From assembly GCF_004323595.1 (NCBI RefSeq), contig NZ_AP019373.1, positions 1,426,001 to 1,490,000 on the forward strand: a stretch of DNA of 64,000 nt, given 5' to 3'. Of the stretch, positions 16,713 to 24,998 are shown one piece after another. Position numbers and translations under genes: made by a program. Under the pieces are notes generated by a model that saw only the letters and a list, made by a program, of their open reading frames with translations, made no database searches and was not told the origin of the DNA. Position 1 is the stretch's first letter. Each line of letters starts with the position of its first letter. Source of the DNA: Sulfuricystis thermophila (GTDB taxonomy: Bacteria; Pseudomonadota; Gammaproteobacteria; Burkholderiales; Rhodocyclaceae).

Positions 16713-17288
16713 TCAATGCAGTGTGCCGCGCAGCTCACCGTGCGGGGCGGAGTAAAGGATCATGCGGCGGACGGTATGAGGTGCGTCTTCTTGCGATTGC
16801 ATCTGCTTGACCACGAACTCGATGATGGCCGGGCGCAACTTAGCACGCATCGTGCGCGGCGGAATCTCCGCCGTCATACCCTTCAAGGCAACAAGCTCCG
16901 CGAACGCCTCCTCGCTTCGCTGCACCAGTCGTAACAGATTGTCCATCGACACTGAATGCACAACGTCATCCGTCTCGTATTTGCTGAAAGCCTTGGGGCC
17001 GCCACCGAACAGACGTGCCGCCTGATCCTGGGTGATGCCATACTGCTCGCGCAACGCGCGAATCTCGGCACCGGTCAGCAGGCCATCGACCGACTTGCGA
17101 AAAGCCACCACGGCGCGCTTGTTGGCGCGGCTATCAGCGTCATCCGTGAGTTCAGAACCGCAGGCATCGCACTCGGCAAAGCGCAGCGTTACCCTGCCTT
17201 GATGGCCGGCGTACTCGGTGACCGTATCCTCTACCCGCGAGGTCAAATGGCCCTCGCCGCACAGCGGACACAGCGTTTTGTCGCTCAT
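16713..17288 (-). CDS. mqsA: MqsA/HigA-type antitoxin
   Basis: A 191-residue antitoxin with an N-terminal zinc module of two CXXC pairs (C7/C10 and C40/C43) and an Xre-type helix-turn-helix ('LREQYGITQDQAARLFGGGPKAFSKYE', in two halves near 76-103), the MqsA layout. The ~55 residues after the HTH, ending 'HGELRGTLH', are longer than E. coli MqsA and would fit the chaperone-addiction tail of TAC antitoxins. It should neutralise the toxin and repress its own operon. Middle gene of a three-gene minus-strand operon. Start at ATG 17288; the extension to 17321 overlaps the toxin gene. Confidence 0.85.
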   Translation of the reverse strand: MSDKTLCPLCGEGHLTSRVEDTVTEYAGHQGRVTLRFAECDACGSELTDDADSRANKRAVVAFRKSVDGLLTGAEIRALREQYGITQDQAARLFGGGPKAFSKYETDDVVHSVSMDNLLRLVQRSEEAFAELVALKGMTAEIPPRTMRAKLRPAIIEFVVKQMQSQEDAPHTVRRMILYSAPHGELRGTLH

Positions 17289-17302
17289 GATCTTCCCCGT
17301 CT

Positions 17303-17713
17303 CTAGCTCGATGTATGACAAGACACGATCAGAATCAGCTTGCCCGACTTACCCAATGCAAATTTCAAAAAGTACTCGATGCGAAAAGACTTACCGGCGG
17401 CTTCGATGAATTCAAGGCGCTTGAGCGTGTAGGCATCGCACGCCGCCCAGCTATTGCCGTTATCGCACCATTCCGAATCCCGGTAATCTTGTTTCGTCAG
17501 TTCCCGAATCAAGCCGCCCACATCATCCGTATCAAACCCCAATTTGGCCACATCCTGCATGCAGCGGCGCGTCCAGAGATTCAAGCTGCCCGCTTGAAGC
17601 GTCAGCGCCTGCACGTCGGCAAGTGGATACAGCGGCCCGCCAGCGATTTTTCGGCTCTCGCCGTCCTTCGGTAAAACCCCATTGAAGGCCGACAAGTTTT
17701 TGAATGGTACCAC
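17303..17713 (-). CDS. mqsR: MqsR-type mRNA interferase toxin
   Basis: A 136-residue protein with the MqsR pattern: 'PLADVQALTLQAGSLNLWTRR', then 'DVAKLGFDTDDVGGLIRELT', 'DYRDSEWCDNGNSWAACDAY' and a final beta strand 'LILIVSCHTSS'. MqsR cleaves mRNA, mainly at GCU, and is held by MqsA. Sequence divergence from E. coli MqsR is large, with an extra N-terminal stretch. It appears to start at GTG 17713, and toxin precedes antitoxin as in mqsRA. The first-gene position implies a promoter in 17714-17871. Confidence 0.7.
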   Translation of the reverse strand: MVPFKNLSAFNGVLPKDGESRKIAGGPLYPLADVQALTLQAGSLNLWTRRCMQDVAKLGFDTDDVGGLIRELTKQDYRDSEWCDNGNSWAACDAYTLKRLEFIEAAGKSFRIEYFLKFALGKSGKLILIVSCHTSS

Positions 17714-17871
17714 GATGGTAAGTTCCGTGTTCTTCCGTTAACGGCCAAGGAGGGCCAATAATGAGTGTGAAAACCTGTGGTTTCTGTGCGGCGGGCCGGC
17801 CAGTCGAATGCTATTAGCGAGCATTTTAAGCGGCACACAAGGGCGAGCCACCCCAAAGTTGGTGCTGATCA
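17714..17871. other. Intergenic gap between TA and RM modules
   Basis: 158 bp with lower GC content, probably holding the mqsRA promoter and operator and the end of the restriction-modification transcript. I saw no clear -35/-10 pair or palindrome. Confidence 0.4.
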
Positions 17872-19299
17872 CTACGCCCCGGCAATCTCATCGCGCAGCA
17901 TCTTTAGCGCGCCCTGTTCCAACGTCCACGCCTCGTCGCGCAGGCGGTTGGCGTCAAGCACCAAGGCGGCAATGGCTTTGCGCTCGGGGTCGGGTAGGAG
18001 TGGCACGGAGACTTCTCCAGCCATGAAGCGGTCGAATTCGAGAATCACCGAGCCGTAGCTGTATCGAGTAATCAACGCTTGGCCGTAATCGCTTGCCAGC
18101 CACGCATAGAGATAGCCGGCTTTCTCGTCGTCTGCCGGGATGATGCGCAGCGCGTGCTGATTGGCCGCCCAGCCGTTCATGTAGGCGGGGATGATCTGAA
18201 CACGGCCAATCGTGCCGGAACAGGTAATCGCAATCGTATTCGTGGCGAGCGCAATCTCTTCCATATCGTCCGTGTGCGCGCCACGTGCCAGCCCTTTCAA
18301 CTCGATGGGATCGACCTGGAAAAGCTGCTTACTGGAAAGCAGCGGGATACCGCCCTTGGGCACATAGACGCGCTTGCGGAATTTGGTGACGGCGTTGATC
18401 GCCTGGGTCAGCCGCGCATCGGAGAGCGGCAGTACCGGCAAGCCGCTGGCGCGAAGCTGTTGCTCAACCCAACGCGCCGTCGGGTTATGAAACGAGGCAT
18501 CGAGCCGGCCGGCCCAATCGGCGGCGCGGATGGTGCCGACCACCGGGCCATGATTCAGCGCCGGCAAGGGCGGCAGTTTCAGCGCGGCGCGCAGTCGCGC
18601 GTCGGCGGCATCCAGTTGGTCGTTGGCCGCGTCGCGTTTCAAGGCGGCATCGACAAAGGCGCGGCCGATGGCGATGCGGCGAATGGCGGGGAGATCGGGG
18701 ATCAGGACGCGCTCAAGGTGGTGGGGCTCGATGTGCTGGACCACCGAACCGTAAGTCAGGCCGACCAGTTGCGCGCGGCCCCATTGTGTCCGCAAGAACG
18801 CCGCGACATAACCCGCCGTGTCACGATCCGGCGCGGTGATGCGAATGGCGTCCTCTGACAATACCCAGCCCGCCATGCGCGGGGACGCCAGGCTGACATT
18901 GCCAATGGTGCCGGAACGAGAAACCAGCACCGTCCAGGGCTGGATGAGTAGCTGTTCGAGTTTTGGCGTGTGCTTGCGGCTCAGATAGTTGCCGCGTTCT
19001 GGTCGCAGTCCGATGATGTCGGAACTGGAAAGGAAGGGAACGCCATTCGTTTCGCCAACATAGACGCGCGGAAACCTGGCCCCGTTGTGTGCGTCTTGGC
19101 ATACCCCGCCTTCCCCCAACACCGCCTTGAGCGGATGCGGGCACGCCTGCAACTCCGCGATGGCTTGTCGCGCTTCGAGCGCGTAGGCGGAGGCTTCGAG
19201 ACGCAGTCCCGCGCCCATGACTTCGGTCAGGCGCACGCCGACGCTGCGGCTGGCCAGATGCGCCTTGCCCTGCGAGTGAGCGCGGGCGGTCTTCACCAT
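17872..19299 (-). CDS. Restriction-modification specificity subunit (HsdS-like)
   Basis: A 475-residue S subunit with two target-recognition domains in tandem. The TRD-like motif 'NGVPFLSSSDIIG...LVSRSGTIGNVSLAS' (near 85-140) is echoed in the second half by 'GGIPLLSSKQLFQ...ITCSGTIGRVQIIP', each followed by a conserved helix. It chooses the bipartite DNA target. The ATG at 19299 overlaps the upstream stop (ATGGTGA), so the two genes are coupled. It is larger than the BcgI B subunit and close to type I HsdS length. Confidence 0.88.
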   Translation of the reverse strand: MVKTARAHSQGKAHLASRSVGVRLTEVMGAGLRLEASAYALEARQAIAELQACPHPLKAVLGEGGVCQDAHNGARFPRVYVGETNGVPFLSSSDIIGLRPERGNYLSRKHTPKLEQLLIQPWTVLVSRSGTIGNVSLASPRMAGWVLSEDAIRITAPDRDTAGYVAAFLRTQWGRAQLVGLTYGSVVQHIEPHHLERVLIPDLPAIRRIAIGRAFVDAALKRDAANDQLDAADARLRAALKLPPLPALNHGPVVGTIRAADWAGRLDASFHNPTARWVEQQLRASGLPVLPLSDARLTQAINAVTKFRKRVYVPKGGIPLLSSKQLFQVDPIELKGLARGAHTDDMEEIALATNTIAITCSGTIGRVQIIPAYMNGWAANQHALRIIPADDEKAGYLYAWLASDYGQALITRYSYGSVILEFDRFMAGEVSVPLLPDPERKAIAALVLDANRLRDEAWTLEQGALKMLRDEIAGA

Positions 19300-21302
19300 C
19301 CGAGCACCGCCGACTTTTTCCAGTCGAGAAATTCGCGCGCAACGACGGGGGTATCGTCATCGACCTGTTTGGTCGGCCGCAGCACGCGGCGGCTGGCGTC
19401 GCCTTGGGCGCCAACCTCATACAACTCGGTTTCCTCGCCCTCGGGCGGAAACAGGATTTCCTCGCCGTCGTCGTTGCGTTTGTAGAGCACGTTGCCGCGC
19501 TTGTCGTGGCCGATGGCGAGCGTCTGCGCCATAAAGATTTCGTAGTCGTCGAGTTGCCCCTGCTTTTCTTCCTTGCGCATTTCGTCGGCGGTTTTCTTCT
19601 GCAACAACAGCACCGAGGTTTGCGTGCCGTTGTTGGGCTGGAAGGTGTCCGGATGCAGGTCGATGCTGGCGACGATGCGGCAATGGATCATGATCCACCA
19701 GCGCACATATTCCAGGTCGGGATTGCCGAGAATGCCATCGGGCAAAACGATGGCCATGCGGCCGCCGGGTTTGAGCAACTGCCAGCAGCGTTCGATGAAA
19801 AGGATTTCCGGCGGGCGCGTGCCGTAAAGCTCGTCGGTCATCCGCCAGCGGCCGTCGTCGCCTTTCTTCCAGACATGGGCTAGATCAAATTGCGCCAGGG
19901 TTTCACGGTCGGAGACGGGCAGCTTGCCGCCGAAGGGCGGGTTGGTGGCAATGACGTCCCAGTGACCGATGCAGTCCGGCCCGCGCAGTTCGGCGGGGTC
20001 GATCTCCAGCGCCTTGGCGAGCTTGTCGCGGAATTCAGGCTCCCATTGATGCGGATGGGAGAGGCTGTCGTTTTGCAGGATGTTGCCGGAGCCGTCGTTG
20101 TTCATCACCATGTTCATCTTGGTGGCCTTGACCAGCTCGCGGTTGATGTCGAAGCCGAAGAAACAGCGTTCGGCGGTCTCGCGAATCTTCTCGTTCAGCA
20201 CTTGCCGGTAGCCATCGCCGGACGGCATGTCGCGCAGCGAGCCTTTGAGTCGATCAATGACTTCGTTCATGGCGATGACCAAGAAGCCGCCCGTGCCGCA
20301 ACTCGGGTCCAAAATCTTCTCGCCCGGCTTCACGTCGAGCATCTGGATGGCCATGCGCTGAACGTTGCGCGGGGTGAAGAATTCGCCGCGGTCGCCGCGA
20401 AGGTTGCTGCCAACCAGTTCCTCGTAGGCTTTGCCCTTCACGTCGATGTGCGTGTCGAGGAAGCTGTAGCGTTGCAGTTCGCCGACGATGTAGGCGAGCG
20501 AGCGCGGCTTGAGAGTAATGACGTCGTTGGCGTCAAAGATCGCCGGATAGCGCTTCTTCACTTCGTTGAAAATCTTGCCGATGCGGTTCTGCACCGTCAG
20601 CCGGCCATCGTTGCTCGCCTTCTCCTTGGCCGTGGCGTAGAACTCCAGCGGCTTGGGGATGTTGCGCTCGTCGTGAATCTTGCAGAAGATGACCTTCAGC
20701 AGCTCGAAAAAGGCTTTGTCCTTCGGCAGGCCGTCGGTGATGTAGATATGGTCGTGACAGGTACGGAAGGAAAACAACAGGTTGTCGTCGGTCGAGCGCA
20801 TTAGGCGCTCGCGCGTCGGCCGGTCGGTGTCGTCGATATTGCCGTCGTGCGCGGGGATGTCGTTGGGTTCCTCCCACTGCACGCGCCCCTCGGCTTCGAT
20901 GCGGCGAAAGACCGACTTGTGCCGTCCGTTGGTCCACATGCCCCACTGCGCATTAGGGCAGGACGACAGGTAGGACTTGAGCTGATCCTCGCCGTCCTTT
21001 TTGTCGGAAGGCTTCACTTTCTCATGCTTGCATTCGATGATGATGTCGATGTGTTCCTGCTTGTGCAGAGCGCCATCGGGGAAGATGGCGATGTCGACGC
21101 GCTTGGTAGATGAGCCCACCTTGATCGGGAATTCGACGGCGATGCGTTCCGGCTTGTAGCCCAGTTCCTTGACCAAACGACGCTCGATGTTCTGTCGGAC
21201 ATATTCCTCGGGCGTGTCATTGCGGATCGTGCCGTCAATGAAGTCGCAGATTTTTCCGTCGGGCAGCGTGGTAATCAGCGGGGCGGTCATCTTTTCTGCC
21301 AT
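19293..21302 (-). CDS. Fused restriction nuclease-N6-adenine methyltransferase
   Basis: A 669-residue protein. An N-terminal HSDR_N-type PD-(D/E)XK domain shows 'KRVDIAIF' and 'IDIIIECKHE' (D70, E90, K92). A HsdM-type methyltransferase follows, with motif I 'DPSCGTGGFL' (332-341) and catalytic 'NPPF' (454-457). Cutting and methylating functions therefore appear to sit in one chain, with a separate S subunit and no HsdR motor gene in the island; this recalls BcgI-like type IIB systems. I prefer ATG 21302; the longer frame begins at TTG 21326. Confidence 0.88.
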   Translation of the reverse strand: MAEKMTAPLITTLPDGKICDFIDGTIRNDTPEEYVRQNIERRLVKELGYKPERIAVEFPIKVGSSTKRVDIAIFPDGALHKQEHIDIIIECKHEKVKPSDKKDGEDQLKSYLSSCPNAQWGMWTNGRHKSVFRRIEAEGRVQWEEPNDIPAHDGNIDDTDRPTRERLMRSTDDNLLFSFRTCHDHIYITDGLPKDKAFFELLKVIFCKIHDERNIPKPLEFYATAKEKASNDGRLTVQNRIGKIFNEVKKRYPAIFDANDVITLKPRSLAYIVGELQRYSFLDTHIDVKGKAYEELVGSNLRGDRGEFFTPRNVQRMAIQMLDVKPGEKILDPSCGTGGFLVIAMNEVIDRLKGSLRDMPSGDGYRQVLNEKIRETAERCFFGFDINRELVKATKMNMVMNNDGSGNILQNDSLSHPHQWEPEFRDKLAKALEIDPAELRGPDCIGHWDVIATNPPFGGKLPVSDRETLAQFDLAHVWKKGDDGRWRMTDELYGTRPPEILFIERCWQLLKPGGRMAIVLPDGILGNPDLEYVRWWIMIHCRIVASIDLHPDTFQPNNGTQTSVLLLQKKTADEMRKEEKQGQLDDYEIFMAQTLAIGHDKRGNVLYKRNDDGEEILFPPEGEETELYEVGAQGDASRRVLRPTKQVDDDTPVVAREFLDWKKSAVLGW

Positions 21303-21455
21303 GAACTTCACTCGAATGGAATGCAAAAGCCGGAGACATGCGCCGCCGGCTGAATTAGAAGAATGCTACCTGATCGCGTCAAGGGATAGGCTGGAAAGTG
21401 ACGGGCAAATCCGGGATATTCTCCGGCTAGTCTGGCTCATAGGGCGCGCCATCGC

Positions 21456-21480
21456 AAAGTCGGCGCTGGCAGGACAGCAC
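21456..21480 (+). repeat. SR25 copy 12
   Basis: Two substitutions (GCAGGACAGCAC). Non-coding, 4 bp before the stop codon of the DUF3987 gene. Confidence 0.8.
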
Positions 21481-21483
21481 ACA

Positions 21484-23682
21484 TCAGGCTTTCACCTTCG
21501 GATTCACCCGATACCGCACATGCCCGCGCATCTGCCAGCCTGCCGCCTGGGCATCGCGCAACAGCCAGCCGGCCTCGGTCAGTTCGCCCAGGGCTTGGGC
21601 GACGATCTCGGGGTCGTCGAGCAGGCTCCATTGCTTGCGGTAGATGTCGCGGGCAGTGAAGGTTTCCAGCCCGTCGAGCGCGCCGGCCTGGATGCGCCGG
21701 GCCAGTTCGCCCGCAGCCTGACTTTGCAGCGTCTGACCAAGGGCGAAGACACGGCGGGCGTGGGCGGCGAGGTAGCTGCACCAGCCTTGCGCGCGGCGGG
21801 CGGCAGCCTCCGACACCGGACCGGGCGCTAGGCCCTGCCGGATGGCGTCGGCGCGGTCGATCAGGTGAAACAGCAGCGCCAGCGCGGCAAAGGTCTTGGG
21901 TTGCTTGGAGAGGTATTCGACGATCAACGGCGGCGCCTCCGGCGCTTCGATCTGGTTCAGGTGCAGGTCGTCATACCAGGCGTTGAAAACTTCCTGCGCG
22001 GCATCGGCAAAGCGCAGGTGGGGAATCTTGCCGTAGCGGTCGGTTTCGCCCATCAACGCGAAGTCGGCGCGCGCCAGGGTATCGAAGACGGCGAAGGCGG
22101 TATCGCGCGCGGCGGCGTCCGGGTATTCATCGACCATGCCGGTATAGGCTGCGGTGTCGGGATAGACCAGCAGTTGGAAGCGTTGCAAGAGGCCGTCGTT
22201 TTCCTGCCGGGCCTGATAGAGATAGCCGCGCACCTTATCGGGCTGGGTGCCGCCGAGAATGGAGACGCACATGTTGTCGCAGATGACATGCCCGCGCCCG
22301 ATGCGGTCCAGCGGAAAACTGCCGTGGCCGTTCCAGGCTTCGAGATAAAAGGCGCGATCTTGCTCGTGGCCTTGTTTCTCCCAGCCCTTGAGCAGGCCGA
22401 CGAGTTCATCACGGAAGACGAGGATGCCGCGCGGGTTGGCGGAGAGCAAATCGTGCAGGGCTTCGATGGTGACGTCGTTGGTGCGAAAGCGCGCTTGCAG
22501 TGTGCCGGTGGGCGGGGCGGTGAGCGCGGCGAGCTCGGCCTTGATGATCGCGGCGGGACGCACCTGCAAAATTCGGCGCTGGCGGGACGGCACTTCCTTC
22601 TTGCCCTTGGCTTCAACATAGGCATCGGCTTCGGTTTCCAACCGCGCTTCTTCGCGCTCGGCCTTGATGGCGGCTTCGAGCTCCTTTTTCAGGAGCTTCT
22701 GCTTGATCTTGGTTTCGGGGTCGGCCGCAACGGCCTTGGCCTGCTGGGTGCCTTCCTTGGCGGCGACTTCCAGACGGCCGAGCGCCTTGAGCATCTCGGC
22801 GAGAGACGGGGTTTTCTTTTTCGAGGGCGGGCCGATGACGCCGCCCCACAGGTTGGGAATCACCAGCCAGTCATCCTTGCGCTTGGGGCGGATGCCAACG
22901 GCGGCACCGACCACGGCGGCCAGCGCCACCAGCGCGCCGACGGCGCAGTAATCGACCGGGCATTGCATGCGATAGGCCACGTCGGCGACCCAGCCGCGCA
23001 GCGGCGCGGGGATCAGGTCGGTGTCGAGCGCCGGCACGGCGGGTAGCTGCTGGCCGATGGCTTCGGGCTGCGGCAGGGCGTCGTATTCGGCCTGGCGCGC
23101 GGCGGCGATGAACGGCGCAGGGTCGAGCCAGTCGCCGGGCAGGCGCTCGAAGTGGCCTCCGCCTGGAGGCGCAAGAAATGGCTGCGAGAGTTTTTCGGCG
23201 CAGGCATCCAGCCCCGGCAGGTCGAGTGTCATCGCAAACTGCCGATAGGTGCCTATCCAGTCGCGCGCCGGCACGGGTGCGGCCAAGGGCAAAATCACGC
23301 GCAGCCGCGGCGCCGTTGGGGTGCTGCGCTTGGTGGTGTAGATCGCGGCTTCCCAGCCGGCCAGCGCGGCGCGGATGCGGTCGAGGTCGGCTTCTTTGTC
23401 GATGTCGAGCACCAGCGCGGTCATGGCGATCACATTGGCGTCGTGGCGCGTGCTACCCGGCTTGAACTCAGCAAAGATCAGCGCGGGAGCGGCTTCCGGG
23501 TTGGCGACGCGCGGTGCGGCCTGCATCTGCGCGAAACGCTCCACCAGTGCGTCCCAGCGGGTCTCGGCCGACTCGATCTGGTTCGACCTGACGCCGCCTT
23601 TGTGCAGGGCGTAGCGCAACAGTCTGTCCAGTGTGTCAGTCACCATTCCCGGGTTCGGCGCGATTTTCTCCAGGGCGTTCAT
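21484..23682 (-). CDS. DUF3987 replication-type protein
   Basis: A 732-residue protein. The N-terminal ~200 residues resemble the archaeo-eukaryotic primase-like region of mobile-element replicases ('TALVLDIDKEADLDRI', 'IYTTKRSTPTAPRLRVILPL'). The rest is DUF3987, a RecA/helicase-like domain ('NLWGGVIGPPSKKKTPSLAEML' in two halves, 'FRDELVGLLKGWEKQG', 'CVSILGGTQPDKVRGYL'). It probably primes or unwinds element DNA. The ATG at 23682 overlaps the CHC2 stop (ATGA). SR25 copy 13 is translated in frame in a charged linker as 'VPSRQRRIL'. Confidence 0.82.
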   Translation of the reverse strand: MNALEKIAPNPGMVTDTLDRLLRYALHKGGVRSNQIESAETRWDALVERFAQMQAAPRVANPEAAPALIFAEFKPGSTRHDANVIAMTALVLDIDKEADLDRIRAALAGWEAAIYTTKRSTPTAPRLRVILPLAAPVPARDWIGTYRQFAMTLDLPGLDACAEKLSQPFLAPPGGGHFERLPGDWLDPAPFIAAARQAEYDALPQPEAIGQQLPAVPALDTDLIPAPLRGWVADVAYRMQCPVDYCAVGALVALAAVVGAAVGIRPKRKDDWLVIPNLWGGVIGPPSKKKTPSLAEMLKALGRLEVAAKEGTQQAKAVAADPETKIKQKLLKKELEAAIKAEREEARLETEADAYVEAKGKKEVPSRQRRILQVRPAAIIKAELAALTAPPTGTLQARFRTNDVTIEALHDLLSANPRGILVFRDELVGLLKGWEKQGHEQDRAFYLEAWNGHGSFPLDRIGRGHVICDNMCVSILGGTQPDKVRGYLYQARQENDGLLQRFQLLVYPDTAAYTGMVDEYPDAAARDTAFAVFDTLARADFALMGETDRYGKIPHLRFADAAQEVFNAWYDDLHLNQIEAPEAPPLIVEYLSKQPKTFAALALLFHLIDRADAIRQGLAPGPVSEAAARRAQGWCSYLAAHARRVFALGQTLQSQAAGELARRIQAGALDGLETFTARDIYRKQWSLLDDPEIVAQALGELTEAGWLLRDAQAAGWQMRGHVRYRVNPKVKA
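22568..22593 (+). repeat. SR25 copy 13 (in DUF3987 gene)
   Basis: One substitution (ATTCGGC). It lies in a coding region, antisense to the consensus, and reads 'VPSRQRRIL', a different frame from most genic copies. Confidence 0.85.
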
Positions 23683-24020
23683 GGCGTGGTCCTCCATGCG
23701 CCCAGTTCCTTGGCGGCGGCAACGAAGCCGAGGCCGTAGCGCGCCATGTGAAAGTCCAGCACGCCGCGCCCGTGTGCGCCGCATTCGGGAACGTGGCAGC
23801 GGAAAGCGCCGGTTTCGAGATTTACCGTCAGGCTGGGGTGGGTGTCGTCGTGGAAGGGGCAGCGCGCCGAGGCATGGCGGCCACTATTACCCGTTGGGCG
23901 CAGGCGCTCCAGCTCGGCGGCGTAGTAGGTGAGCGGATCGGGCAGGCGGGCGCGGTCGAAGCGGTCGAGACCGTGCCGGCCCGGTACCAAGGTGCGCATC
24001 GCGAAATGCTCAAGCCGCAC
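23679..24020 (-). CDS. CHC2 zinc-finger (primase-type) protein
   Basis: A 113-residue protein that is essentially a CHC2 zinc ribbon: 'CPFHDDTHPSLTVN' followed by 'FRCHVPECGAHG'. This is the DNA-binding module of DnaG-type primases. Split from, and directly coupled to, the DUF3987 gene, the two probably form a primase-helicase pair for replication of the island. The GTG at 24020 overlaps the AlpA-like gene; ATG 23999 is an alternative. Neither has a clear ribosome-binding site. Confidence 0.82.
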   Translation of the reverse strand: MRLEHFAMRTLVPGRHGLDRFDRARLPDPLTYYAAELERLRPTGNSGRHASARCPFHDDTHPSLTVNLETGAFRCHVPECGAHGRGVLDFHMARYGLGFVAAAKELGAWRTTP

Positions 24021-24255
24021 GTTGTTTGGCCTGGGCGGTGCTGGTCAGGCGGCCTTGGGAAGTCATCCACTCGTCAACGTCGGCCCGGAAATAGAAGATG
24101 CGGCCACGCTTGACGAATTTCGGGCCGGTGCCATTGCAGCGCATCATCGCCAGGGTTTTTTCCGATAGCCCGGTGTAGATCGAGGTATTCCGGGTGTCCA
24201 TGCGGCCGTCCGGATAGGTGACAACGTCGAGAGTTTTGAGTTGAGCCTGCGTCAT
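24010..24255 (-). CDS. AlpA-like DNA-binding regulator/excisionase
   Basis: An 81-residue protein with a MerR/AlpA-like winged helix-turn-helix: 'IYTGLSEKTLAMMRCNGTGPKF' (two halves) and 'KRGRIFYFRADVDEWM'. Such proteins activate integrase genes or act as excisionases on satellites and islands. The ATG at 24255 has GGAGG five bases upstream. It starts the AlpA-CHC2-DUF3987 operon and is divergent from the RHH-integrase operon across overlapping promoters. Confidence 0.82.
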   Translation of the reverse strand: MTQAQLKTLDVVTYPDGRMDTRNTSIYTGLSEKTLAMMRCNGTGPKFVKRGRIFYFRADVDEWMTSQGRLTSTAQAKQRAA

Positions 24256-24293
24256 GAATGCCTCCATATGTATTGAAAGACAATACAAGATTA

Positions 24294-24339
24294 CTAACAG
24301 ACACTATAGATTGTCAAAGAACTAATGTGGTGCTAGAAT
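24294..24339. promoter_or_regulatory. Overlapping divergent promoters
   Basis: Rightward: TTGTCA (24311-24316), 17-base spacer, TAGAAT (24334-24339), leading to the RHH and integrase genes. Leftward: TTGACA on the minus strand (24312-24317), 18-base spacer, TAATCT (24288-24293), leading to the AlpA-like gene. The -35 boxes share the same bases (TTGTCAA/TTGACAA), and GACAAT...ATTGTC half-sites flank the area, so one regulator could switch both operons. Confidence 0.6.
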
Positions 24340-24380
24340 TCCTTAGAAGGAAATTGAACTTCCGAAAGAAAGGACTTTGC

Positions 24381-24986
24381 ATGGCAACCGAACATCCGGA
24401 AAGCAAACGTAAAGGCGGCGGTGGAAAGCTCTCACGTTCCGAGACCGTGACTGTGCGACTCGATCCGAAACTGCGCTATCTGGCGGAACTGGCTGCCCGC
24501 AAGCAGCGGCGCACGGTTTCGAGTTTCATCGAGTGGGCGGTCGAGCAAAGCTTCCGTGACGTAACCATCTATCACGGCAGCGGCTACAACGGCGACGACA
24601 ACATCACCATCGAGCAGGATGCCGCCGAACTATGGGATGTCGATGACGCGGAGCGATTCGTTCGCCTGGCTATCAAATATCCCGATCTGCTTACCCACGA
24701 CGAGCAGATTTTGTGGAAGGTCTTGCTCGATTCCGAATTGCTCGAACCGGCCAGATTCCGCACGGCCAGCGGCAAGATCGGCTGGCGATGGGATGTCCTC
24801 GAAGACTACATTTTTCCCGCGCTGCGCCAAGAGTGGGGCAGTCTCAATCAGTTCGTCGCGGATGGCAAAGCGCAAGAATGGGCGATGCTCACGCGCAAGG
24901 CCATCAAGGAAGGGCGTGTGTACCCGCGCACGCCGCCGTCTTTGAAAGTCACGCAAGCCGACGACACCGAGGATATTCCCTTCTGA
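24381..24986 (+). CDS. Ribbon-helix-helix-type hypothetical protein
   Basis: A 201-residue protein with a Lys/Gly-rich N-terminus, then a ribbon-helix-helix-like stretch ('SETVTVRLDPKLRYLAELAA' and 'RRTVSSFIEWAVEQSF', residues ~20-58) and a C-terminal region I do not recognise. An RHH domain suggests DNA binding and control of the adjacent integrase or of the divergent promoter. The ATG at 24381 is preceded by AAGAAAGGA. It is followed after 12 bp by the integrase gene. Confidence 0.7.
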   Translation: MATEHPESKRKGGGGKLSRSETVTVRLDPKLRYLAELAARKQRRTVSSFIEWAVEQSFRDVTIYHGSGYNGDDNITIEQDAAELWDVDDAERFVRLAIKYPDLLTHDEQILWKVLLDSELLEPARFRTASGKIGWRWDVLEDYIFPALRQEWGSLNQFVADGKAQEWAMLTRKAIKEGRVYPRTPPSLKVTQADDTEDIPF

Positions 24987-24998
24987 CCGGAGCCCGTC

